A DNA stretch of 64,000 bases. Source: Melieria omissa. Lineage: Eukaryota; Arthropoda; Insecta; Diptera; Ulidiidae. Below the pieces are notes generated by a model. That model saw only the letters and a list, made by a program, of their open reading frames with translations. It made no database searches and had not been told where the DNA came from. Each line of letters starts with the position of its first letter. Position 1 is the stretch's first letter. The translations under genes and the position numbers were made by a program. The stretch spans positions 83,875,648 to 83,939,647 of the forward strand of contig OZ020267.1 in the NCBI GenBank assembly GCA_963971225.1. Direction: 5' to 3'. Positions 49,801 through 61,002 of the stretch are shown one piece after another.

Positions 49801-52687
49801 TCGATCTGTTCATGATTGCCTAATAGTAATCAAATTATTGATTTAATTTGATAAAGCTGCAATCTCTAGCTACATTTTAAGGGGTTTTTTATTAACGTAA
49901 CCCATACCGTTTGGAATCTATAAGCACTTTAGTGGTGAGTGTGTATTTTGTAATAGGCAGTTTTTCAATGTTATCCTTGCGCATCGATATGCTCATTATT
50001 CCTGAAGGATAATGAAAAGTTAGGGACCAATATAGAAAGCATAAGACTCTGGCTAAATTTTAAGGGGTCAATTATTAATATGCACTTATGCATTTGGTGT
50101 TGACAAGCATTTTAGTGGTTGCACCCAAGTAGCAATTTTTTCAAAGTCACCGTTCCAAATCGATTTGCTTTCGAACCTTGGGGTATAGAAGGATGATTGA
50201 TACCATTATAGAAAGCATACGAGTCTAGCTAAATAATAAGGCATAATATTATTAAAATCCGTTAACGGGTCGAGATTTAACAGCCATAATTTCGATCATG
50301 CTGCCGGTGGGATATTTTTTTATTTACCAAATTATTGAAAGGTGGTCACTCTGGCTTAATTTTGACGCCATTTTGATTAAAGTGATTGTGCGTACTTAGG
50401 TTCCATAAGCATTTGATTGGTTATATAGATCAGAGGTGCATTCTTTCAATCAGTCGTTGTTGTGACAGCAACGAAGCAACACGTGTGGGGGCTGCGCGGA
50501 TTTTTGTTTTGTTTCCTCAAGAAATTCTATGTATGAAAAAAAATTAGATGCTTTTGTTGTTGTAGTTTTTGTTTTGGCGATTGGTTGGCCTTTCGGCAAT
50601 GACAAATGGGAACATTATATTTTTTTCACTTATAATTTTAAGGGTCAAGCGAAATGCACAATGTGCTTTCAACTAATTCAATTAATTAAATAATTTGTTT
50701 GCATATTTTTGGGCAACTTTACATGTATTGGTTTTTGCTTTTCCATAAGAATATTTTGGGCACCCCTAATATAGATGTATCATGTGGTCGATATCACTTT
50801 TCCACAACGAAATTCTGCTGCATTATTTGAGATAGCGAGAAGATTGACCCCATTTATGAAAGCTCAAAACTCCAGCTAGGTTTTAAGGTTGATATTTTTT
50901 CTATAAACCTAGAATCATCATATTTTACAAGCATTTTATCGATTTTGCAGTAGGCAGCCATTTAATGTCACTCTTGCGCATCGATCTGTTCATGATTGCC
51001 TAATAGTAATGAAATTATTGATTTAATTTGATAAAGCTGCAATCTCTAGCTACATTTTAAGGGGTTCTTTATTAATGTAACCCATACCGTTTGGAATCTA
51101 TAAGCACTTTAGTGGTGAGTGTGTATTTTGTAATAGGCAGTTTTTCAATGTTATCCTTGCGCATCGATATGCTCATTATTCCTGAAGGATAATGAAAAGG
51201 TAGGGACCAGTATAGAAAGCATAAGACTCTGGCTTAATTTTAAGGGGTCAATTATTACTATGCACTTATGCATTTGGTGTTGACAAGCATTTTAGTGGTT
51301 GCACCCAAGTAGCAATTTTTTCAAAGTCACCGTTCCAAATCGATTTGCTTTCGAACCTTGGGGTATAGAAGGATGATTGATACCATTATAGAAAGCATAC
51401 GAGTCTAGCTAAATAATAAGGCATAATATTATTAAAATCCGTTAACGGGTCGAGATTTAACAGCCATAATTTCGATCATGCTGCCGGTGGGATATTTTTT
51501 TTATTTACCAAATTGGTGAAAGGTGGTCACTCTGGCTTAATTTTGACGCCATTTTGATTAAAGTGATTGATTGGTTATATAGATCAGAGGTGCATTGTTT
51601 CAATCAGTCGTTGTTGTGACAGCAACGAAGCAACACGTGTGGGGGCTGCGCGGATTTTTGTTTTGTTGCCTCAAGAGATTGTATGTATGAAAACAAATTA
51701 GATGCTTTTGTTGTTGTAGTTTTTGTGTGTATGCTTTTTTGTGTTGGCGATTGGTTGGCCTTTCGGCAATGACAAATGGGAACATTATATTTTTTTCACT
51801 TATAATTTTAAGGGTCAAGCGAAATGCACAATGTGCTTTCAACTAATTAATTAAATAATTTGTTTGCATTTTTTTTGGGCAACTTTACATGTATTGGATT
51901 TTGCTTTTCCATAAGAAGATTTTGGGCACCCCTGATATAGATGTATCATGTGGTCGATATCACTTTTCCACAACGAAATTCTCCTGCATTATCTGAGATA
52001 GCGAGAAGATTGACCCCATTTATGAAAGCTCAAAACTCCAGCTAGGTTTTAAGGTTATTATTTTTTCTATAAACCTAGAATCATCATATTTTACAAGCAT
52101 TTTATCGATTTTGCAGTAGGCAGCCATTTAATGTCACTCTTGCGCATCGATCTGTTCATGATTGCCTAATAGTAATCAAATTATTGATTTAATTTGATAA
52201 AGCTGCGATCTCTAGCTACATTTTAAGGGGTTTTTTATTAACGTAACCCATACCGTTTGGAATCTATAAGCACTTTAGTGGTGAGTGTGTATTTTGTAAT
52301 AGGCAGTTTTTCAATGTTATCCTTGCGCATCGATATGCTCATTATTCCTGAAGGATAATGAAAAGTTAGGGACCAATATAGAAAGCATAAGACTCTGGCT
52401 AAATTTTAAGGGGTCAATTATTAATATGCACTTATGCATTTGGTGTTGACAAGCATTTTAGTGGTTGCACCCAAGTAGCAATTTTTTCAAAGTCACCGTT
52501 CCAAATCGATTTGCTTTCGAACCTTGGGGTATAGAAGGATGATTGATACCATTATAGAAAGCATACGAGTGTAGCTAAATAATAAGGCATAATAATATTA
52601 AAATCCGTTAACGGGTCGAGATTTAACAGCCATAATTTCGATCATGCTGCCGGTGGGATATTTTTTTATTTACCAAATTATTGAAGG
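46802..52687 (+). repeat. 5-unit higher-order block, copy 4 (5,886 bp, altered 3' end)
   Basis: It matches copies 2 and 3 until about 52205. After that the last unit has GCTGCGATC instead of GCTGCAATC, GAGTGTAGC instead of the CACACGAG type, ATAATAATATT, and a 1-bp shorter GAAGG border. The block therefore ends in an exchange with a different unit type. Confidence 0.9.
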
Positions 52688-53867
52688 TGGTCACTCTGGC
52701 TTAATTTTGACGCCATTTTGATTAAAGTGATTGTGCGTACTTAGGTTCCACAAGCATTTAATTGGTTATATAGATCAGAGGTGCATTCTTTCAATCAGTC
52801 GTTGTTGTGACAGCAACGAAGCAACACATGTGGGGGCTGCGCTGATTTTTTTTTGTTTCCTCAAGAAATTCTATGTATGAAAAAAAATTAGATGCTTTTG
52901 TTGTTGTAGTTTTTGTTTTGGCGATTGGTTGGCCTTTCGGCAATGACAAATGGGAACATTATATTTTTTTCACTTATAATTTTAAGGGTCAAGCGAAATG
53001 CACAATGTGCTTTCAACTAATTCAATTAATTAAATAATTTGTTTGCATTTTTTTTGGGCAACTTTACATGTATTGGTTTTTGCTTTTCCATAAGAAGATT
53101 TTGGGCACCCCTGATATAGATGTATCATGTGGTCGATATCACTTTTCCACAACGAAGTTCTCCTGCATTATCTGAGATAGCGAGAAGATTGACCCCATTT
53201 ATGAAAGCTCAAAACTCCAGCTAGGTTTTAAGGTTATTAGTTTTTCTATAAACCTAGAATCATCATATTTTACAAGCATTTTATCGATTTTGCAGTAGGC
53301 AGCCATTTAATGTCACTCTTGCGCATCGATCTGTTCATGATTGCCTAATAGTAATCAAATTATTGATTTAATTTGATAAAGCTGCAATCTCTAGCTACAT
53401 TTTAAGGGTTTTTTTATTAACGTAACCCATACCGTTTGGAATCTATAAGCACTTTAGTGGTGAGTGTGTATTTTGTAATAGGCAGTTTTTCAATGTTATC
53501 TTGCGCATCGATATGCTCATTATTCCTGAAGGATAATGAAAAGGTAGGGACCAATATAGAAAGCATAAGACTCTGGCTAAATTTTAAGGGGTCAATTATT
53601 AATATGCACTTATGCATTTGGTGTTGACAAGCATTTTAGTGGTTGCACCCAAGTAGCAATTTTTTCAAAGTCACCGTTCCAAATCGATTTGCTTTCGAAC
53701 CTTGGGGTATAGAAGGATGATTGATACCATTATAGAAAGCATACGAGTCTAGCTAAATAATAAGGCATAATATTATTAAAATCCGTTAACGGGTCGAGAT
53801 TTAACAGCCATAATTTCGATCATGCTGGCGGTGGGATATTTTTTTTATTTACCAAATTGGTGAAAGG
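52688..53867 (+). repeat. Variant unit with a lost E-box
   Basis: The CACGTG box is CACATGTG here (about 52826), the only such change I noticed. It also has GCATTTAATTGG upstream of the TATA box, a 1-bp deletion in TTATCTTGCGC (about 53497) and GCTGGCGGTGG near its end. The 1-bp deletion leaves short overlapping frames open on both strands at 53417-53627, which are not genes. Confidence 0.8.
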
Positions 53868-56263
53868 TGGTCACTCTGGCTTAATTTTGACGCCATTTTG
53901 ATTAAAGTGATTGTGCGAACTTAGGTTCCACAAGCATTTGATTGGTTATATAGATCAGAGGTGCATTCTTTCAATCAGTCGTTGTTGTGACAGCAACGAA
54001 GCAACACGTGTGGGGGCTGCGCGGATTTTTGTTTTGTTGCCTCAAGAAATTGTATGTATGAAAAAAAATTAGATGCTTTTGTTGTTGTAGTTTTTGTTTT
54101 GGCGATTGGTTGGCCTTTCGGCAATGACAAATGGGAACATTATATTTTTTTCACTTATAATTTTAAGGGTCAAGCGAAATGCACAATGTGCTTTCAACTA
54201 ATTCAATTAATTATTTAATTATTTATTATTATTTAATTTGTTTGCATTTTTTTGGGCAACTTTAAATGTATTGGTTTTTGCTTTTCCATAAGAAGACTTT
54301 GGGCACTCCTGATATAGATGTATCATGTGGTCGATATCACTTTCCACAACGAAATTCTCCTGCATTATCTGAGATAGCGAGAAGATTGACCCCATTTATG
54401 AAAGCTCAAAACTCCAGCTAGGTTTTAAGGTTATTCGTTTTTCTATAAACCTAGAATCATCATATTTTACAAGCATTTTATCGATTTTGCAGTAGGCAGC
54501 CATTTAATGTCACTCTTGCGCATCGATCTGTTCATGATTGCCGAATAGTAATGAAATTATTGATTTAATTTGATAAAGCTGCAATCTCTAGCTACATTTT
54601 AAGGGGTTTTTTATTAACGTAGCCTGTACCGTTTGGAATCTATAAGCACTTTAGTGGTGAGTGTGTATTTTGTAATAGGCAGTTTTTCAATGTTATCCTT
54701 GCGCATCGATATGCTCATTATTCCTGAGGGATAATGAAAAGTTAGGGACTAATATAGAAAGCATAAGACTCTGGCTAAATTTTAAGGGGTCAATTATTAA
54801 TATGCACTTATGCATTTGGTGTTGACAAGCATTTTAGTGGTTGCACCCAAGTAGCAATTTTTTCAAAGTCACCGTTCCAAATCGATTTGCTTTCGAACCT
54901 TGGGGTATAGAACGATGATTGATCCCATTATAGAAAGCATACGAGTCTAGCTAAATCATAAGGCATAATATTATTAAAATCCGTTAACGGGTCGAGATTT
55001 AACAGCCATAATTTCGATCATGCTGCCGGGGGGATATTTTTTTTATTTACCAAATTGGTGAAAGGTGGTCACTCTGGCTTAATTTTGACGCCATTTTGAT
55101 TAAAGTGATTGTGCGTACTTAGGTTCCACAAGCATTTGATTGGTTATATAGATCAGAGGTGCATTCTTTCAATCAGTCGTTGTTGTGACAGCAACGAAGC
55201 AACACGTGTGGGGGCTGCGCGGATTTTTGTTTTGTTTCCTCAAGAAATTCTATGTATGAAAAAAAATTAGATGCTTTTGTTGTTGTAGTTTTTGTTTTGG
55301 CGATTGGTTGGCCTTTCGGCAATGACAAATGGGAACATTATATTTTTTTCACTTATAATTTTAAGGGTCAAGCGAAATGCACAATGTGCTTTCAACTAAT
55401 TCAATTAATTATTTAATTATTTATTATTATTTAATTTGTTTGCATTTTTTTGGGCAAGTTTAAATGTATTGGTTTTTGCTTTTCCATAAGAAGACTTTGG
55501 GCACCCCTGATATAGATGTATCATGTGGTCGATATCACTTTTCCACAACGAAATTCTCCTGCATTATTTGAGATAGCGAGAAGATTGACCCCATTTATGA
55601 AAGCTCAAAACTCCAGCTAGGTTTTAAGGTTATTATTTTTTCTATAAACCTAGAATCATCATATTTTACAAGCATTTTATCGATTTTGCAGTAGGCAGCC
55701 ATTTAATGTCACTCTTGCGCATCGATCTGTTCATGATTGCCTAATAGTAATCAAATTATTGATTTAATTTGATAAAGCTGCAATCTCTAGCTACATTTTA
55801 AGGGTTTTTTTATTAACGTAACCCATACCGTTTGGAATCTATAAGCACTTTAGTGGTGAGTGTGTATTTTGTAATAGGCAGTTTTTCAATGTTATCCTTG
55901 CGCATCGATATGCTCATTATTCCTGAAGGATAATGAAAAGGTGGGGACCAATATAGAAAGCATAAGACTCTGGCTAAATTTTAAGGGGTCAATTATTAAT
56001 ATGCACTTATGCATTTGGTGTTGACAAGCATTTTAGTGGTTGCACCCAAGTAGCAATTTTTTCAAAGTCACCGTTCCAAATCGATTTGCTTTCGAACCTT
56101 GGGGTATAGAAGGATGATTGATACCATTATAGAAAGCATACGAGTCTAGCTAAATAATAAGGCATAATATTATTAAAATCCGTTAACGGGTCGAGATTTA
56201 ACAGCCATAATTTCGATCATGCTGCCGGTGGGATATTTTTTTATTTACCAAATTATTGAAAGG
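53868..56263 (+). repeat. Two consecutive long-class units (1,198 bp each)
   Basis: Both carry the 18-bp AT expansion, at about 54210-54235 and 55408-55433, as the reverse complement of the insertion in unit 7071-8268. The first also has several private substitutions (GGCACTCCTG, GATCCCATTA, AAATCATAAGG), which make it one of the more diverged units in array B. Confidence 0.82.
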
Positions 56264-58623
56264 TGGTCACTCTGGCTTAATTTTGACGCCATTTTGATTA
56301 AAGTGATTGTGCGTACTTAGGTTCCACAAGCATTTGATTGGTTATATAGATCAGAGGTGCATTCTTTCAATCAGTCGTTGTTGTGACAGCAACGAAGCAA
56401 CACGTGTGGGGGCTGCGCGGATTTTTGTTTTGTTTCCTCAAGAAATTCTATGTATGAAAAAAAATTAGATGCTTTTGTTGTTGTAGTTTTTGTTTTGGCG
56501 ATTGGTTGGCCTTTCGGCAATGACAAATGGGAACATTATATTTTTTTCACTTATAATTTTAAGGGTCAAGCGAAATGCACAATGTGCTTTCAACTAATTC
56601 AATTAATTAAATAATTTGTTTGCATTTTTTTGGGCAACTTTAAATGTATTGGTTTTTGCTTTTCCATAAGAAGACTTTGGGCACCCCTGATATAGATGTA
56701 TCATGTGGTCGATATCACTTTTCCACAACGAAATTCTCCTGCATTATTTGAGATAGCGAGAAGATTGACCCCATTTATGAAAGCTCAAAACTCCAGCTAG
56801 GTTTTAAGGTTATTATTTTTTCTATAAACCTAGAATCATCATATTTTACAAGCATTTTATCGATTTTGCAGTAGGCAGCCATTTAATGTCACTCTTGCGC
56901 ATCGATCTGTTCATGATTGCCTAATAGTAATCAAATTATTGATTTAATTTGATAAAGCTGCAATCTCTAGCTACATTTTAAGGGGTTTTTTATTAACGTA
57001 ACCCATACCGTTTGGAATCTATAAGCACTTTAGTGGTGAGTGTGTATTTTGTAATAGGCAGTTTTTCAATGTTATCTTGCGCATCGATATGCTCATTATT
57101 CCTGAAGGATAATGAAAAGTTAGGGACCAATATAGAAAGCATAAGACTCTGGCTAAATTTTAAGGGGTCAATTATTAATATGCACTTATGCATTTGGTGT
57201 TGACAATCATTTTAGTGGTTGCACCCAAGTAGCAATTTTTTCAAAGTCACCGTTCCAAATCGATTTGCTTTCGAACCTTGGGGTATAGAAGGATGATTGA
57301 TACCATTATAGAAAGCATACGAGTCTAGCTAAATAATAAGGCATAATATTATTAAAATCCGTTAACGGGTCGAGATTTAACAGCCATAATTTCGATCATG
57401 CTGGCGGTGGGATATTTTTTTATTTACCAAATTATTGAAAGGTGGTCACTCTGGCTTAATTTTGACGCCATTTTGATTAAAGTGATTGTGCGTACTTAGG
57501 TTCCACAAGCATTTGATTGGTTATATAGATCAGAGGTGCATTCTTTCAATCAGTCGTTGTTGTGACAGCAACGAAGCAACACGTGTGGGGGCTGCGCGGA
57601 TTTTTGTTTTGTTTCCTCAAGAAATTCTATGTATGGAAAAAAATTAGATGCTTTTGTTGTTGTAGTTTTTGTTTTGGCGATTGGTTGGCCTTTCGGCAAT
57701 GACAAATGGGAACATTATATTTTTTTCACTTATAATTTTAAGGGTCAAGCGAAATGCACAATGTGCTTTCAACTAATTCAATTAATTAAATAATTTGTTT
57801 GCATTTTTTTGGGCAAGTTTAAATGTATTGGTTTTTGCTTTTCCATAAGAAGACTTTGGGCACCCCTGATATAGATGTATCATGTGGTCGATATCACTTT
57901 TCCACAACGAAATTCTCCTGCATTATTTGAGATAGCGAGAAGATTGACCCCATTTATGAAAGCTCAAAACTCCAGCTAGGTTTTAAGGTTATTATTTTTT
58001 CTATAAACCTAGAATCATCATATTTTACAAGCATTTTATCGATTTTGCAGTAGGCAGCCATTTAATGTCACTCTTGCGCATCGATCTGTTCATGATTGCC
58101 TAATAGTAATAAAATTGTTGATTTAATTTGATAAAGCTGCAATCTCTAGCTACATTTTAAGGGGTCTTTTATTAACGTAACCCATACCGTTTGGAATCTA
58201 TAAGCACTTTAGTGGTGAGTGTGTATTTTGTAATAGGCAGTTTTTCAATGTTATCCTTGCGCATCGATATGCTCATTATTCCTGAAGGATAATGAAAAGT
58301 TAGGGACCAATATAGAAAGCATAAGACTCTGGCTAAATTTTAAGGGGTCAATTATTAATATGCACTTATGCATTTGGTGTTGACAAGCATTTTAGTGGTT
58401 GCACCCAAGTAGCAATTTTTTCAAAGTCACCGTTCCAAATCGATTTGCTTTCGAACCTTGGGGTATAGAAGGATGATTGATACCATTATAGAAAGCATAC
58501 GAGTCTAGCTAAATAATAAGGCATAATATTATTAAAATCCGTTAACGGGTCGAGATTTAACAGCCATAATTTCGATCATGCTGGCGGTGGGATATTTTTT
58601 TTATTTACCAAATTGGTGAAAGG
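56264..58623 (+). repeat. Two variant units marked by GCTGGCGGTGG
   Basis: Unit 56264-57442 shares the 1-bp TTATCTTGCGC deletion with unit 52688-53867 and has TGACAATCATT near 57205. Unit 57443-58623 has ATGGAAAAAAATT in the small open frame and AATAAAATTGTTG near 58110. Both end with GCTGGCGGTGG. Confidence 0.75.
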
Positions 58624-59731
58624 TGGTCACTCTGGCTTAATTTTGACGCCATTTTGATTAAAGTGATTGATTGGTTATATAGATCAGAGGTGCATTGTTT
58701 CAATCAGTCGTTGTTGTGACAGCAACGAAGCAACACGTGTGGGGGCTGCGCGGATTTTTGTTTTGTTGCCTCAAGAGATTGTATTTTGGCGATTGGTTGG
58801 CCTTTCGGCAATGACAAATGGGAACATTATATTTTTTTCACTTATAATTTTAAGGGTCAAGCGAAATGCACAATGTGCTTTCAACTAATTAATTAAATAA
58901 TTTGTTTGCATTTTTTTTGGGCAACTTTACATGTATTGGATTTTGCTTTTCCATAAGAAGATTTTGGGCACCCCCGATATAGATGTATCATGTGGTCGAT
59001 ATCACTTTTCCACAACGAAATTCTCCTGCATTATCTGAGATAGCGAGAAGATTGACCCCATTTATGAAAGCTCAAAACTCCAGCTAGGTTTTAAGGTTAT
59101 TATTTTTTCTATAAACCTAGAATCATCATATTTTACAAGCATTTTATCGATTTTGCAGTAGGCAGCCATTTAATGTCACTCTTGCGCATCGATCTGTTCA
59201 TGATTGCCGAATAGTAATCAAATTATTGATTTAATTTGATAAAGCTGCAATCTCTAGCTACATTTTAAGGGGTTTTTTATTAACGTAACCCATACCGTTT
59301 GGAATCTATAAGCACTTTAGTGGTGAGTGTGTATTTTGTAATAGGCAGTTTTTCAATGTTATCCTTGCGCATCGATATGCTCATTATTCCTGAAGGATAA
59401 TGAAAAGGTGGGGACCAATATAGAAAGCATAAGACTCTGGCTAAATTTTAAGGGGTCAATTATTAATATGCACTTATGCATTTGGTGTTGACAAGCATTT
59501 TAGTGGTTGCACCCAAGTAGCAAGTTTTTCAAAGTCACCGTTCCAAATCGATTTGCTTTCGAACCTTGGGGTATAGAAGGATGATTGATACCATTATAGA
59601 AAGCATACGAGTGTAGCTAAATAATGAGGCATAATAATATTAAAATCCGTTAACGGGTCGAGATTTAACAGCCATAATTTCGATCATGCTGCCGGTGGGA
59701 TATTTTTTTTATTTACCAAATTATTGAAAGG
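58624..59731 (+). repeat. Short-class unit with a further deletion of about 57 bp (1,108 bp)
   Basis: It has the short-class left part (AAAGTGATTGATTGG, GTTGCCTCAAGAG). The segment from the ATG region through the GT/T-rich tract is then missing: GAGATTGTA joins directly to TTTTGGCGATTGG near 58784. The right flank (TTTTGGCG) is of standard type rather than short-class type (GTGTTGGCG), so the deletion may have come with an exchange between unit classes. The small open frame is destroyed. Confidence 0.8.
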
Positions 59732-61002
59732 TGGTCACTCTGGCTTAATTTTGACGCCATTTTGATTAAAGTGATTGTGCGTACTTAGGTTCCACAAGCA
59801 TTTGATTGGTTATATAGATCAGAGGTGCATTCTTTCAATCAGTCGTTGTTGTGACAGCAACGAAGCAACACGTGTGGGGGCTGCGCTGATTTTTTTTTTT
59901 GTTTCCTCAAGAAATTCTATGTATGAAAAAAAATTAGATGCTTTTGTTGTTGTAGTTTTTGTTTTGGCAATTGGTTGGCCTTTCGGCAATAACAAATGGG
60001 AACATTATATTTTTTTCACTTATAATTTTAAGGGTCAAGCGAAATGCACAATGTGCTTTCAACTAATTCAATTAACTAAATAATTTGTTTGCATTTTTTT
60101 GGTCAACTTTACATGTATTGGTTTTTGCTTTTCCATAAGAAGATTTTGGGCACCCCTGATATAGATGTATCATGTGGTCGATATCACTTTTCCACAACGA
60201 AGTTCTCCTGCATTATCTGAGATAGCGAGAAGATTGACCCCATTTATGAGAGCTCAAAACTCCAGCTAGGTTTTAAGGTTATTAGTTTTTCTATAAACCT
60301 AGAATCATCATATTTTACAAGCATTTTATCGATTTTGCAGTAGGCAGCCATTTAATGTCACTCTTGCGCATCGATCTGTTCATGATTGCCGAATAGTAAT
60401 CAAATTATTGATTTAATTTGATAAAGCTGCGATCTCTAGCTACATTTTAAGGGGTTTTTTATTAACGTAACCTGTACCGTTTGGAATCTATAAGCACTTT
60501 AGTGGTGAGTGTGTATTTTGTAATAGGCAGTTTTTCAATGTTATCCTTGCGCATCGATATGCTCATTATTCCTGAAGGATAATGAAAAGTTAGGGACCAA
60601 TATAGAAAGCATAAGACTCTGGCTAAATTTTAAGGGGTCAATTATTAATATGCACTTATGCATTTGGTGTTGACAAGCATTTTAGTGGTTGCACCCAAGT
60701 AGCAATTTTTTCAAAGTCACCGTTCCAAATCGATTTGCTTTCGAACCTTGGGGTATAGAAGGATGATTGATACCATTATAGAAACCATACGAGTCTAGCT
60801 AAATAATAAGGCATAATATTATTAAAATCCGTTAACGGGACGAGATTTAACAGCCATAATACCATTATAGAAAGCATACGAGTGTAGCTAAATAATAAGG
60901 CATAATAATATTAAAATCCGTTAACGGGTCGAGATTTAACAGCCATAATTTCGATCATGCTGCCGGTGGGATATTTTTTTTATTTACCAAATTGGTGAAA
61001 GG
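59732..61002 (+). repeat. Unit with an internal duplication (1,271 bp)
   Basis: The first part belongs to the GCTGATTTTT / TTGGTCAACTT type, like 16157 and 18519. Near its end a segment of 89 bp is present twice (60770-60858 and 60859-60947), giving the longest unit in the window. Extra T bases again leave a 102-codon frame open at 59775-60083. Confidence 0.88.
60770..60947 (+). repeat. 89-bp tandem duplication of mixed origin
   Basis: Both copies start ATACCATTATAGAAA and run to CAGCCATA. The first has GAGTCTAGC and ATAATATTATT, the second GAGTGTAGC and ATAATAATATT. These are the two alternative variant pairs seen across the window, so the copies come from two different unit types. The first copy also has private changes (AAACCATACG, CGGGACGAG). 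Confidence 0.9.

Noticed and set aside
53417..53627. Overlapping 66- and 63-codon frames on opposite strands, also at 56993-57203
   Set aside because: They are opened by a 1-bp deletion (TTATCTTGCGC) in two units within sub-repeat S2. They have no homology I recognise and are absent from the other units.
58667..58888. 73-codon open frame
   Set aside because: It is a product of the deletion in unit 58624-59731 that joins two frames, and it is present in one unit only.
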